Source: MGIIb-O1 sp002457595
GTDB taxonomy: Archaea; Thermoplasmatota; Poseidoniia; Poseidoniales; Thalassarchaeaceae
DNA: 64,000 nt
NCBI GenBank assembly: GCA_045568115.1
Contig: JBJLBO010000005.1
Span: 186,001 to 250,000, forward strand
Reading direction: 5' to 3'
Under the pieces are notes generated by a model. It saw nothing but the letters and a program-made list of their open reading frames with translations, searched no databases and was not told the origin of the DNA. This document shows, piece by piece, positions 16,474-25,463 of the stretch. Position 1 is the first letter of the stretch. Each line of letters starts with the position of its first letter. The translations under genes were made by a program, and so were the position numbers.

Positions 16474-18582
16474 TTATTCAATCAACTCGGCTTCAAAAAC
16501 ATCTTCAGTATGATTTTGATTTTTAATGTTTGAAATAATGTTATCAATCTCATCATCTGAACGGAATCGAATCAAAACTAGTGAAGAGATCCAAGTTAGA
16601 GCAACTAGGGCAACGAATCCTATCGCATATGCCGGGATTCCAGTAGTAGACTCACCTCCACTAGTTCCAATCACATCTGCAAAAACAGGTAATGAAATGG
16701 ATTCGCCAGAGATTGCATGGACTTCGATTTTGTGTTGCCCAGCACTAAGAGACTTTGGATTGAGAAGTACATGCCATTCAAATGGAGTCAAAGCACCCAG
16801 CTCACTTGGAACAACAGAATATGTGACCTCTTCCCAAGTACCACCATCAATCCTATACACGACCCTATCAATCGAGTCAATCTGCCCCCATGAGTGGCCA
16901 GTGACATTGATTGAATCATTAGCGGAAATGGAAAGTAAGTGATTTTGGATGCTAGAATCAACAGTCAAAGTCTGGCCTGATTCTTTAAGAAAAATAGCAA
17001 GTTCAACTGCTGCTAATGCATCCACTATACCATAACCAAAATCACGATTCCAATATGGGTCAACATCAGGAGCACTAGGTTCTCCACGACGTTCGGCAGT
17101 TTGTTTGAGAACCTCTTTGATTTGCAATGGAGTAAGATCCTCATTCGCCTCCATAACTAATGCAATAACACCGCTTACTGATGGCGTTGCATATGAGGTC
17201 CCACTGCCTCGTCCAGTGTATGTGTTCTGAGTTGCATCGCCTCCAAGGAAATTATTGCAACTTCCGCTAGATACACATCCCTCAGCCTGAATTATGTTTG
17301 AACCCGGTGCGCCAATCTCTGGAATTAACTCATTGATTGGGTTTCCATCTCCATTATCCTTGCGAGGACCACGTGAAGAATATCCAGCAATAGTGTCATC
17401 CGTTCTGTTGACTGTGTTTTGATCGTCAGACGCGGCAACTGTGATGGAGAGTGATGAGGCGCTCATTCCTGAGAAACCATCATTGTCTGGGCCATCATTA
17501 CCTGCGGCATTAGATACTGTGACTCCTAATTCCATGGCTTCGTCGAGTATTCGACTATGCATATCAGAACCATCCGAACCGCCATTTTCATGACTTGTTA
17601 TTCCCCAAGAAAGTGAAATTATGTCAATGCCATAGTTGCTCTCATCTGCTCCAGACCAAGCATCATCTCTGTGGTCAATAATCCATTGTAGTCCATTCAT
17701 TGCAGATTCATAAAATTCCTGCTCTAACAAATAATTTTCAAAGGGACCAGCCCCCACATCAGTACCAATTCTCACATCTATTAAGGAAGCATTAGGCGCA
17801 GAACCATAGAACTCTGATTGAGAACCATCGGCCTCTAATCCTGTTGAACTAGCCATCCCCATACAAGCAGTTCCATGCTGATTGCCATCATCAGGATCAA
17901 ATGAACCGTCCTCGGCTCGACCACCTGCAAGAATACATTGAGGGTCTGAATGCATGTAGCAAACAGCATCATATCCAGCGATGAACTTCTGATTCAAGCC
18001 AGGATGTTCATTGTCTACTCCAGTATCAACCATTGCAATGTTAACTCCCTGACCTGATACTCCAGAATCCCAAGCACCAATTGGATATTCAGTTGAATTA
18101 CGAGCTTTGACGTTTGGAGTTTGAACATCACCGTAGAAAACTAAAGAGCCATATCTCTCAACCATAACTACTCCATCAATTTCAGTTAACTCCCAAATTT
18201 GACTAGATTCAACATTTCCAAGTAATAGTGCATTAACCACTGGTAATTCGACATTTATCTCAAAGCCAAGTGATTTCAGAAGTTCACGGTCTTCCTCAGT
18301 CACCTCATTATCGTATGAGAGACCAATATTCACCTGACCAATTGCATTTTGTAAAGAATCATGAATGCCATTTCGGTCTATGTCTAATGTAGTAACTTCC
18401 CACCACTCTATATCTTCATCCCACCAGATTTCGGCTTGCTGAGGAATTTCTGTTGTCTGACCCTCTCCAATCAACTGCAAATTGTCAGAATCTAAGAAAT
18501 GATGAGTTGGTGCAGAGAGACTTCCTGCTAATGGAGAGAGCATCAAAAAGACAAGCGCCATAGCGACCATTCTGCGACTCAT
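16474..18582 (-). CDS. Secreted subtilisin-like serine protease (S8), membrane-anchored
   Basis: A 702-residue exported protease. A signal peptide (RRMVAMALVFLMLSPLAGSL) and a ~150-residue propeptide-like region precede the S8 catalytic domain. The triad is D186 (AMVDTGVD), H236 (GNQHGTA) and S463 (GTSYATPSVSG), with oxyanion N362 (NAAGNDGP). After a beta-rich domain there is a C-terminal transmembrane helix (AYAIGFVALVALTWISSLVLI) and a short acidic tail. It likely degrades proteins at the cell surface, feeding the peptide transporter encoded further along. A T-run on the transcribed strand follows the stop near 16460. Confidence 0.92.
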   Translation of the reverse strand: MSRRMVAMALVFLMLSPLAGSLSAPTHHFLDSDNLQLIGEGQTTEIPQQAEIWWDEDIEWWEVTTLDIDRNGIHDSLQNAIGQVNIGLSYDNEVTEEDRELLKSLGFEINVELPVVNALLLGNVESSQIWELTEIDGVVMVERYGSLVFYGDVQTPNVKARNSTEYPIGAWDSGVSGQGVNIAMVDTGVDNEHPGLNQKFIAGYDAVCYMHSDPQCILAGGRAEDGSFDPDDGNQHGTACMGMASSTGLEADGSQSEFYGSAPNASLIDVRIGTDVGAGPFENYLLEQEFYESAMNGLQWIIDHRDDAWSGADESNYGIDIISLSWGITSHENGGSDGSDMHSRILDEAMELGVTVSNAAGNDGPDNDGFSGMSASSLSITVAASDDQNTVNRTDDTIAGYSSRGPRKDNGDGNPINELIPEIGAPGSNIIQAEGCVSSGSCNNFLGGDATQNTYTGRGSGTSYATPSVSGVIALVMEANEDLTPLQIKEVLKQTAERRGEPSAPDVDPYWNRDFGYGIVDALAAVELAIFLKESGQTLTVDSSIQNHLLSISANDSINVTGHSWGQIDSIDRVVYRIDGGTWEEVTYSVVPSELGALTPFEWHVLLNPKSLSAGQHKIEVHAISGESISLPVFADVIGTSGGESTTGIPAYAIGFVALVALTWISSLVLIRFRSDDEIDNIISNIKNQNHTEDVFEAELIE

Positions 18583-18652
18583 CTAATTACTGGCGCACAA
18601 GAGGAGGTCTTCAACCTCTCTTATTCTCAATTGTTAAAAAAAAGATGAAATT

Positions 18653-18841
18653 TGGTGGGGGCACTGGGATTTGAACCCAGATTAGCGGGTATCTTCCGCT
18701 TAGCGTGCACCTGGCAGATGCACGCTCTCGGTTTGCGAAGGGTCGGTGCTCCAGTTGGTCATCAAAACCATCAGATTACCCACTCGTCGTCATTCCCGTG
18801 CAACTGGAGCCCGCGGTACTACCAGGTTATACTATACCCCC
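18653..18841 (-). tRNA. trnW: tRNA-Trp(CCA) with 113-nt intron
   Basis: The 5' exon is 18804-18841 and the 3' exon 18656-18690; CCA is encoded at 18653-18655. The acceptor pairs GGGGGTA with TGCCCCC. The D-stem is GTAT/GTAC, the anticodon stem GCGGG/CCCGC with loop CTCCAGA (anticodon CCA), and the T-arm CTGGG-TTCAAAT-CCCAG. The intron lies after position 37, the standard site in archaeal tRNA-Trp. A run of eight T follows on the transcribed strand near 18636-18643 as terminator. The gene follows the 777-codon membrane protein gene on the same strand. Confidence 0.95.
18691..18803 (-). ncRNA. Box C/D guide RNA inside the tRNA-Trp intron
   Basis: On the minus strand the intron shows box C ATGACGA, D' CTGA, a C'-like TGATGAC and D-like CCGA. 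The sequence before D, CAACTGGAGC, is the exact complement of the exon-intron junction GCTCCAGTTG; the fifth base upstream of box D pairs with C34. The sequence before D', AGTGGGTA, pairs with TACCCGCT at the 3' junction with one G-U, and its fifth base faces C39. Archaeal tRNA-Trp introns are known to guide 2'-O-methylation at 34 and 39 (Cm34, Um39 in Haloferax), so Cm34 and Cm39 are predicted here. Confidence 0.88.
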
Positions 18842-18898
18842 AAAGGAGTAACCCAACGAGTGACTCCACTCTTATGATGCTCTCGGTTGTTCGCTGTC

Positions 18899-21226
18899 TC
18901 ACATCGAACCCAAAACAGGGCCCACGAGTAGGCTAATTAGTAGCCAACCACCTAACATTGCACTGGCCAACCCCCAGGCACGTGGACGGATTCCTACACT
19001 CAAACTTCCAAGTGTTCTAGGTATTGGCCCAGTGATTCCAATGATTATTCGAGCAATGGAAACTGAAAGACCAGCAGAAACAATCAATCCAATTAGAATC
19101 ATTGTAGCCATAATTACTCCAATAATTCCGGTTCTAGCTACTGAACCCACCCCCTGTGCAACTAAATCTGGTGTCCGTAACCAAATTAGCCAAGCAGACC
19201 ATAGCCCTAAATGTACATCATCACTAAATGAAGATTCAGTGCGCCATTTTCTGTAAACTTCGGGAAGTTTTGAGTGAATAATCGCAGATAACCAGTCAAT
19301 CTCAGGAATTCGACCATTCAATAGAGTACGGACTCCATGGTACATCATTAGGATGCAAAGGAATGCCTCGATCCAAGTCCAATAAAATCCTAAGCCAATT
19401 GCTGATAATAGAGAAATAGGGACTGCCCAAATCGCGAATCCTGAACCTGCTGCTAATAGAGTAAGCAATATTCCAGCACCAGGAACAAGAGGTTCCTCAG
19501 GTTCCTCATAACGCCTTTCTCGAGGCATAGACAGAATGAATAAGGGTAGTAATGCAGTACCCCAAAGTAACGCTATAGGATCAATTACAGAATGACCAGA
19601 ACCTTTTCTTGCGTCTTCCACGGCCTCTGATATTTCTGTGCTAGAAAGTGTCCCAGGAGCCCAACTAGTTACAAATCCCCCCGCATCAATTATGATTACG
19701 GAATCAGAAGCCCCACTAGGAAATGATTTCCCTACCGAAGAATCTGCCCTATCCATTAGTAGTGGCCATGATTCATTAATTAGGAGTGAGTGAGAATCAA
19801 GATCTACTGCTCTAACTCCTTTTCCGGTAGCGATTTGAACAAATGAAATATCCCTGTCTATTAACTCATCAGCCATAATAAAATCATTAGCCTGACGAGC
19901 AGCATTGGGAGAACCTGGGACATAAATTCCAACAACAACAGCATCGGATTGTGAAAGTAAATCACTGAGGGAAATTGATCCTTCGCCACCATGTTCTAGT
20001 AATGTGAAAGCGGGTGCAGCCCCCTCAAGTCGAGGTTGATTAGCATCAATATCTGGAAGATTAACTGCTGGACCAATACTAGCAATTGCAAGTACGATAA
20101 TCACCAAATAGGCAGGAAGAGGTAACATGGCCTCTTTCATCGAAGCACCTAACCAAGCAATTATCCCTAGAGGGATTAGTACCGCCACCCATGTCCCACT
20201 AAGTATCGCCTTGGGGTCTTCGGGAACTTCAAAACGAAGAACTGCAATCACGTCACAAGGATCTGCTGGATCTTGATCAGATAAGGTGAGACAAGCATCA
20301 ATCATGTAAATGCCAGGAGTTAATGGCTTGGCTACAGACCAAGTTCTTACGGTTCTATTACCTTCTCCAACTCTAAATGAATGTGGTGATTCAAAGTGCT
20401 CTAACCTTTGTTCCTCCTGACCAAAACCATGTACCATTGAGGACCAATCATCCATTGGTCCAACAACCTCAATAATCTGAGCGGGATAATCATCAGCCCC
20501 CCATGGTGAAATTGGAGTAAATTCAACACGAACCATTCGATTGTTATCAAGTAAAATATCAAGTTCAGGATCTACTAAATCACCAACTAGAGTTATTCCT
20601 GAACGTGAATCAAAGGTACCCCACCAAAGTGTTCCAGCTTGTGCACAATCATGCTGAACATCAATAGAAAGAGAAAAAAAGTCACCGGGACCAATTGATA
20701 CATTAACATTCTCAATTTCAATAGAAAACTGATGAGCATTGGTGTACGATTCCTCCATTGTCACACTATTTGTAGACATTGAATCGATTAAACTGAATCC
20801 ACCCCACGAGAGTGAAACAAAAAATGTCGTAGTAGCACCTGCTGGAGTTCCCGGAATTAAATTAGTTTGACGGCACAATGGTGATTTTGCATTTAATGAA
20901 GCAAATAGATTTACTATTACACTACCATTGAAAGAAACTGCTTCATTTATTGGCGCAGAGTCTATTGAAAGAAGGTTTTGAGTTGTTCCACTAGTCTTTG
21001 AAAATGAGGCTGCACCCAACGGCACACCTGTGAGAATTGGCCATGAACGTTTCAATTCCGGTTCTTCTTCAGTTCCATGTAAGAAAATATTGTGTTCCGT
21101 TGGAAGAATTAATTCAATCCCAGGGCCATCGCGCTCTTCTGCAAATTGAGCAGAACCAAGTGAACTAGCAAGATTTGCAATTAGCAATAATATGACTACT
21201 CGAGTCACAACTCCATGACTTGCCAT
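18899..21226 (-). CDS. Multi-pass membrane protein with cysteine-less thioredoxin-like domain
   Basis: About 775 residues from the ATG at 21226; GGAGG 6 nt upstream decides this start over the in-frame GTG at 21232. A signal-like segment (VVTRVVILLLIANLASSLGSA) precedes a ~300-residue extracellular beta-rich part. Helices at about 346-364 and 371-390 follow, then a thioredoxin/TlpA-like domain at about 405-541 (APAFTLLEHGGEGSISLSDLL, AVVVGIYVPGSPNAARQ), then several C-terminal helices. The usual Cys-x-x-Cys reads S441-P-N-A444, so redox chemistry is unlikely. No family for the whole protein was recognised. A membrane-associated assembly or binding role is only a guess. Confidence 0.7.
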   Translation of the reverse strand: MASHGVVTRVVILLLIANLASSLGSAQFAEERDGPGIELILPTEHNIFLHGTEEEPELKRSWPILTGVPLGAASFSKTSGTTQNLLSIDSAPINEAVSFNGSVIVNLFASLNAKSPLCRQTNLIPGTPAGATTTFFVSLSWGGFSLIDSMSTNSVTMEESYTNAHQFSIEIENVNVSIGPGDFFSLSIDVQHDCAQAGTLWWGTFDSRSGITLVGDLVDPELDILLDNNRMVRVEFTPISPWGADDYPAQIIEVVGPMDDWSSMVHGFGQEEQRLEHFESPHSFRVGEGNRTVRTWSVAKPLTPGIYMIDACLTLSDQDPADPCDVIAVLRFEVPEDPKAILSGTWVAVLIPLGIIAWLGASMKEAMLPLPAYLVIIVLAIASIGPAVNLPDIDANQPRLEGAAPAFTLLEHGGEGSISLSDLLSQSDAVVVGIYVPGSPNAARQANDFIMADELIDRDISFVQIATGKGVRAVDLDSHSLLINESWPLLMDRADSSVGKSFPSGASDSVIIIDAGGFVTSWAPGTLSSTEISEAVEDARKGSGHSVIDPIALLWGTALLPLFILSMPRERRYEEPEEPLVPGAGILLTLLAAGSGFAIWAVPISLLSAIGLGFYWTWIEAFLCILMMYHGVRTLLNGRIPEIDWLSAIIHSKLPEVYRKWRTESSFSDDVHLGLWSAWLIWLRTPDLVAQGVGSVARTGIIGVIMATMILIGLIVSAGLSVSIARIIIGITGPIPRTLGSLSVGIRPRAWGLASAMLGGWLLISLLVGPVLGSM

Positions 21227-21283
21227 AAGCACCCTCCAAGTTGCCGTTGTTCAGTCGGCATTCAAACCCCCCGCCTACTCGAC

Positions 21284-22024
21284 CTATAGAAAGTACCAAT
21301 TTGCAATGAGGGCCATCAAGGCACCAGAAAGTGTGGCAATGAAGTTGACGGTGTGCTTGCCGATGTACCCCTTGTTCTCAAAAAGAGCTCCTAAAATAGA
21401 GTCCACCTGACAACCCAACCATCCGATTATTGCCACAGCAAGGAATAGACTAGACATTGAAATCTGTTCACCTGGAATTGAAGATAGGGTTGTGGCTATA
21501 ATTGCAATTAGTAGACCTCCACTCAATGCTGCAAAAGAACCAGTGATTGACATTCCTCCATTAGTGCCTGCAGGAACCGCTTCAAGATTGATTATTGAAC
21601 GAGTTCTTGGGTCAAGACTACCGATTTCAGAAGCAAGAGTATCAGCGGCTGCAACAGAAATACTTGAGGCTGCAGCAAAGTATGCCCAATCTAAACCCCC
21701 CATTGAATAATTGATAATTGCAATCATTGAAGCAACACCACCATTAGCGACTACATTTCTCCAACCCCTCATGCCCTCATTTTCCTCTTCTAGATGTAAT
21801 CGCTGTTTTTCCTCATATCGCCATGAAGTAGAAATAGAACCTATAATTAAGAAAAATACCAGTATTGCTAACCATGTCCAATGGCCAAGAATAGAAACTA
21901 ACAACCCCACAATTAAGGCAGCAATCAACCCACTATGATCAAGTAAACTCTTTTTCCAAGCAACAATAAGTAAGGTCATGACCATTGTTAGGGCCACTAA
22001 CTCATCGGTTGTCGGTTGTATCAT
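21284..22024 (-). CDS. DUF92/TMEM19-family integral membrane protein
   Basis: About 246 residues from the ATG at 22024, chosen because GGAAGGA lies just upstream; the frame is open to 22156. It is highly hydrophobic with six or more helices. The family hallmark is VAAADTLASEIGSL followed by LEAVPAGTNGGMSITGSFAALSGG, the conserved core of DUF92. The plant member VTE6 acts as phytyl-phosphate kinase, and archaeal members may act on isoprenoid phosphates, but that is not shown here. It lies 50 nt downstream of the PrsW-like gene on the same strand. Confidence 0.82.
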   Translation of the reverse strand: MIQPTTDELVALTMVMTLLIVAWKKSLLDHSGLIAALIVGLLVSILGHWTWLAILVFFLIIGSISTSWRYEEKQRLHLEEENEGMRGWRNVVANGGVASMIAIINYSMGGLDWAYFAAASSISVAAADTLASEIGSLDPRTRSIINLEAVPAGTNGGMSITGSFAALSGGLLIAIIATTLSSIPGEQISMSSLFLAVAIIGWLGCQVDSILGALFENKGYIGKHTVNFIATLSGALMALIANWYFL

Positions 22025-22074
22025 CCTAATCCTTCCCTTAGCCCACGGATGATGAATCATTCCCTCTGCTTTAG

Positions 22075-23619
22075 TCAAGAAGTAGACAATGAACGCACAC
22101 CTTTCATGATTTTTGTTGCTAAGAAGAGAACTGTTGAAATCAGTACTGCCATCCAAGATAAATTAAGAAGAATATCAATACCAAGAGATAGACCATAATT
22201 TCCACCGAGAAGGGAGACTAGGAATGAACTACCATTCCAGAACGCATGACCCAGCATAGCAAGAATAAGACAAAATAGAGCATTACTTGGAGGTAATAAT
22301 TGGAAACCTGATTCCTTTCTATACTGCTCTGCTTGCACTGCTGTTACTATGGTGGTCCCAACATCTTCCTCCTCAATACCATCGGGATTTACAGGATGTC
22401 CGGTTTTCTGATCAATTAGTAGCCATGAACTTGAAGCCGGGGTATCCCCATCTAGAACGTCATCAAGAGATTGCCGAAGATGGTCATAACCAGAGTGATC
22501 ACCATCTCCATCTACGTCAATTCCTAAGTTCTCTACAAAGTCGACGGTTCGAATACTCAATCCCCTAAGCATCCATCTCATACGTCTGTCGACGTCAGTA
22601 GAATTGGCCAAACAACCTATGCCGAATCCAGTAACTCCAGTCCAAACCGCATGACCGGGGATTGAACCAATTCCACGAACTAATGTGGTCAAGGTCAAAC
22701 TTATTGCACCACCAAAAGAACTACCCATTATGTACATTAGATTCTCAATTAATGCAAAACCGAGACCAACTGTGAAACCAACTTGGAAACCTTGCCTAGC
22801 GTTTCGAATATTCGGTAGGAAAAGACAGACTGCAAGCATTTTGAAAAATTCCTCACCAACTGGAGCACTGACTGTCAACAAAAGAAACATTTGAGCATTT
22901 TCAGATAAGAACGAAGGAAGTAATGCGGGAAAAATCCAGGTATTGATTATTAATGCTGGAAGTGCGGAGGCCATTCCTGCAATCAACCAAGCCTCGGCAT
23001 CTCTACGACGAGTAGGTAATCCAAGCCACTTTGATGAAGTCGCCCACCACGCAAAAACTGGAATTGAAAAACCAAGTATGAACAAAGGAATTACTGCGAA
23101 CAAGTAAATTACAATGCCCGCAACTAGAGTTTCTTCAAACAATAGTGGGATTGAGAGTACTGCTCCAATTACGACGACCACGATGAAAATAGCCCAAATC
23201 TGTCGGTGAGGAGGGAGGTCAAGTACCGAATCATCTGTTGTGATGAATCTTTTGAAAACAGTAGGCTGAGGCGTGTATAACGAGCCTCCTTCTGGTAAGG
23301 GATGGTACTTCTTTCCTTTGGAATCAGGTGTAGCCAATCTAACATGAACCATCTTTGGCCTATGGAGAATAATTAGTAGAGGCAAGGGGGCAAGGGAGCA
23401 AAATGTACCCAATGCAGTTAGTAGAAAATCACCTGAAAGAAGTGAAAAAATCAGAATAGAAATTCCGAAATCGATTAAGATAAACGCAAGAATTACAGTT
23501 CCAAGCATTCGCCAATAATTCTTCCAAGGTTTGCTTTCAGTAGCCAATCGGATTCTTTCAGGAGCAGGAGTCAAAGGAACTGGATCTTCCATTGCAAATT
23601 TGCGCCCTTGGGCGTCCAT
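22075..23619 (-). CDS. PrsW-type intramembrane metalloprotease
   Basis: About 514 residues from the ATG at 23619 (a TTG at 23634 is in frame). Around eight hydrophobic helices carry the PrsW/CAAX-protease-like motifs: VGEEFFKML (EExxK), GFALIENLMYI, SIPGHAVWTGVTG and MLGHAFWNGSSF. These glutamates and histidines are expected to bind the catalytic zinc within the membrane. Bacterial PrsW cleaves an anti-sigma factor; the archaeal substrate is unknown. A large soluble insertion (about 355-420: RRMRWMLRGLS, DVDGDGDHSGYDH) is longer than in typical PrsW. It probably shares a transcript with the DUF92 gene. Confidence 0.85.
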   Translation of the reverse strand: MDAQGRKFAMEDPVPLTPAPERIRLATESKPWKNYWRMLGTVILAFILIDFGISILIFSLLSGDFLLTALGTFCSLAPLPLLIILHRPKMVHVRLATPDSKGKKYHPLPEGGSLYTPQPTVFKRFITTDDSVLDLPPHRQIWAIFIVVVVIGAVLSIPLLFEETLVAGIVIYLFAVIPLFILGFSIPVFAWWATSSKWLGLPTRRRDAEAWLIAGMASALPALIINTWIFPALLPSFLSENAQMFLLLTVSAPVGEEFFKMLAVCLFLPNIRNARQGFQVGFTVGLGFALIENLMYIMGSSFGGAISLTLTTLVRGIGSIPGHAVWTGVTGFGIGCLANSTDVDRRMRWMLRGLSIRTVDFVENLGIDVDGDGDHSGYDHLRQSLDDVLDGDTPASSSWLLIDQKTGHPVNPDGIEEEDVGTTIVTAVQAEQYRKESGFQLLPPSNALFCLILAMLGHAFWNGSSFLVSLLGGNYGLSLGIDILLNLSWMAVLISTVLFLATKIMKGVRSLSTS

Positions 23620-23756
23620 AATTATCCGCGGCAAACGAATCCGACCTTATGCCACTCAGATCGCCCATCACTCGCGACGCCCAAGACGCCCGGTGCGGTT
23701 TTTCATCACAGCGGCAATCATCGGTGAGCGCCGACCCATATAGGGTTCAGCCCATC

Positions 23757-23954
23757 TTAGTTACTATTACCCATGATTGCGCCACAAGCTCCACAATACA
23801 ACTCAACTCGAGAACTATCTTTCTGCATGCTCCATTCCCCACAAGCAGGGCATGGAGGTAGCCCCCTTTCACTAGGTGCTACTCGTGGACCTAACCTACG
23901 CTTTTTTTTACGAGGAACATACCATCCACTTTTCGGTTTCCTCACCTTCGGCAA
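23757..23954 (-). CDS. Small basic zinc-ribbon protein
   Basis: A 65-residue protein starting at a TTG, with GGTGATT just upstream. The N-terminal third is very basic (PKVRKPKSGWYVPRKKKRR); the C-terminal half carries two Cys-x-x-Cys knuckles (CPACG and CGACG) spaced 16 residues apart, a classic zinc ribbon. The layout resembles small ribosome- or RNA-associated zinc proteins such as S27ae, but the sequence does not match one I can name. It lies between the D-amino-acid oxidase (divergent) and the PrsW-like gene (same strand). Confidence 0.6.
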   Translation of the reverse strand: MPKVRKPKSGWYVPRKKKRRLGPRVAPSERGLPPCPACGEWSMQKDSSRVELYCGACGAIMGNSN

Positions 23955-24007
23955 CCAATCACCATCACGCCGACTGAGCCACTAATTCAAAGAGCCTTGC
24001 ACACCGA

Positions 24008-24970
24008 GTGTCTGATGTGCTGGAGATACTTCAGAGAGGTATGGACTGCATTGTTGTTGGCGCTGGAGTCTCTGGACTCAGCAGCGGAATTAGGTTGCTG
24101 GAAGATGGTTACAAGGTGACCATTGTGGCGGATAGCCTGAGTCCAGATACCGTTTCAGATAAAGCCGCAGCATGGTGGTATCCATTCTTAGCCGAACCTG
24201 TAGAGAAAACAAATAGATGGTCTTCCGAAAGTCTCACAGAATTTATACGGCTTATGGACGAAGAAAAGCTTGAATTTATTACAATGAGGATGGGGAGGGA
24301 GTATCTTGAGGAAAGTTGCCCACCACCGGGTTGGAGTTCCGACTTATCTCATTTCAGAATATTGGAAGAAAACGAAGTTCTGAACAACTATTCATTCGGA
24401 TGGGAAATAGAAGCCCCCGTAATCGAGATGGCACATTACATGCCGTGGCTCAAGTCAAGATTTGAATCACTTGGAGGTGTAATTGTAGTTCGAAAACTAT
24501 CTGATCTCGAAGAATTAAAGTGCAACTTAATTGTCAACTGTAGTGGACTAGGGGCTAGAGAACTCTGTCAAGATGAGGAAGTAGTTCCAGTTAGAGGTCA
24601 GATTATTTACATCAAGCAGGACCCTGGATTTGGTAGATACGACCAAAGACCTGAATCTCTAATATATACAATCCCAAGAAGAGATGTTACCGTTCTTGGT
24701 GGAACAGCCCAAAAAGGCGACTGGACAAGAGAAATCCGTGAAGAAGATGAAGAATACATTCTAACAAAATGTGAATTACTGTGGCCTGAACTAGATCGAG
24801 ATAATATTGTAGGAAGAGCTGTTGGATTGAGGCCTTCTAGGGCAGAAGTTCGTTTAGAAAAAGAAATTGTGAATGGTAGAACTATTATCCATAATTATGG
24901 CCATGGAGGTGCTGGTGTAACATTATCCTGGGGATGCGCTGATGAGGTTTTGAGGTTAGTAAATGAATGA
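24008..24970 (+). CDS. D-amino-acid oxidase (FAD-dependent, DAO family)
   Basis: A 320-residue flavoenzyme that oxidatively deaminates D-amino acids or D-aspartate to 2-oxo acids. The Rossmann motif VVGAGVSGLSSG lies at about 16-27. Later family markers are PVRGQIIYI, YTIPRRDVTVLGGTAQKGDW, GLRPSRAEVRLE (substrate-binding Arg) and HNYGHGGAGVTLSWG near the C-terminus. The GTG at 24008 is taken as start; an ATG at 24041 would begin directly before the FAD motif and is possible. The last 8 nt overlap the Nudix gene, so the two are translationally coupled. D-amino-acid oxidases are uncommon in archaea, so acquisition by transfer is plausible. Confidence 0.87.
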   Translation: MSDVLEILQRGMDCIVVGAGVSGLSSGIRLLEDGYKVTIVADSLSPDTVSDKAAAWWYPFLAEPVEKTNRWSSESLTEFIRLMDEEKLEFITMRMGREYLEESCPPPGWSSDLSHFRILEENEVLNNYSFGWEIEAPVIEMAHYMPWLKSRFESLGGVIVVRKLSDLEELKCNLIVNCSGLGARELCQDEEVVPVRGQIIYIKQDPGFGRYDQRPESLIYTIPRRDVTVLGGTAQKGDWTREIREEDEEYILTKCELLWPELDRDNIVGRAVGLRPSRAEVRLEKEIVNGRTIIHNYGHGGAGVTLSWGCADEVLRLVNE

Positions 24971-25463
24971 GGAAATTTTCGATGTCGTTGACGAGAATAA
25001 CTGCGTAATCAAACAGCTTCCACGCAGTGAAGTTCACAGACTCGGCCTACGACATCGTTCTGTTCATTTACTGGTTTTTAACTCAAAAGGAGAATTATTT
25101 CTTCAGAAACGTTCCATAAAAAAAGATTGTTCACCGGGAACATGGGATTCTTCCGTATCGGGTCATCTGGATTCAGGAGAGGACTACGATGAGTGTGTCA
25201 TACGTGAATCGAAGGAAGAAATTGGATTAGTACTAAATTCAGTTCCTGAAAAATTATTCAATATTGATGCATGTGAAGATACGGGGCAAGAATTCGTATG
25301 GGTATACCGTCATGAAGCGGAAGGGCCATTCACCCTTAATTCAGAAGAAATCTCAGAAGGAAATTGGTTTGCACCAACTATTATCTCAGAATGGATTGAA
25401 AAATCACCCGAAGAGTTTGAATCCTCATTCCCTCTTATCTGGAGGAATCTTCAGACTCAGTAA
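24963..25463 (+). CDS. Nudix hydrolase (YfcD/isopentenyl-isomerase-like subgroup)
   Basis: A 166-residue protein with a complete Nudix box GHLDSGEDYDECVIRESKEE-IGL (G-x5-E-x7-REUxEExGU) at about 67-89. The N-terminal pattern EIFDVVDENN, RSVHLLVFNSKGELFLQKRS and WDSSVSGHL resemble the YfcD/Idi-like group. The catalytic Cys of true type 1 isopentenyl-diphosphate isomerase is absent (SSVSGHL instead of a CSHP motif), so hydrolysis of a nucleoside or isoprenoid diphosphate is more likely. It overlaps the oxidase by 8 nt and its 3' end overlaps the convergent glutamine synthetase by 7 nt. Confidence 0.85.
   Translation: MNEEIFDVVDENNCVIKQLPRSEVHRLGLRHRSVHLLVFNSKGELFLQKRSIKKDCSPGTWDSSVSGHLDSGEDYDECVIRESKEEIGLVLNSVPEKLFNIDACEDTGQEFVWVYRHEAEGPFTLNSEEISEGNWFAPTIISEWIEKSPEEFESSFPLIWRNLQTQ

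Noticed and set aside
16526..16942. 138-codon frame on the plus strand
   Set aside because: It is antisense to the end of the subtilase gene and low in recognisable structure; a shadow frame.
24963..25463. Type 1 isopentenyl-diphosphate isomerase
   Set aside because: The overall pattern is similar, but the catalytic cysteine motif is absent, so only a Nudix hydrolase call is kept.
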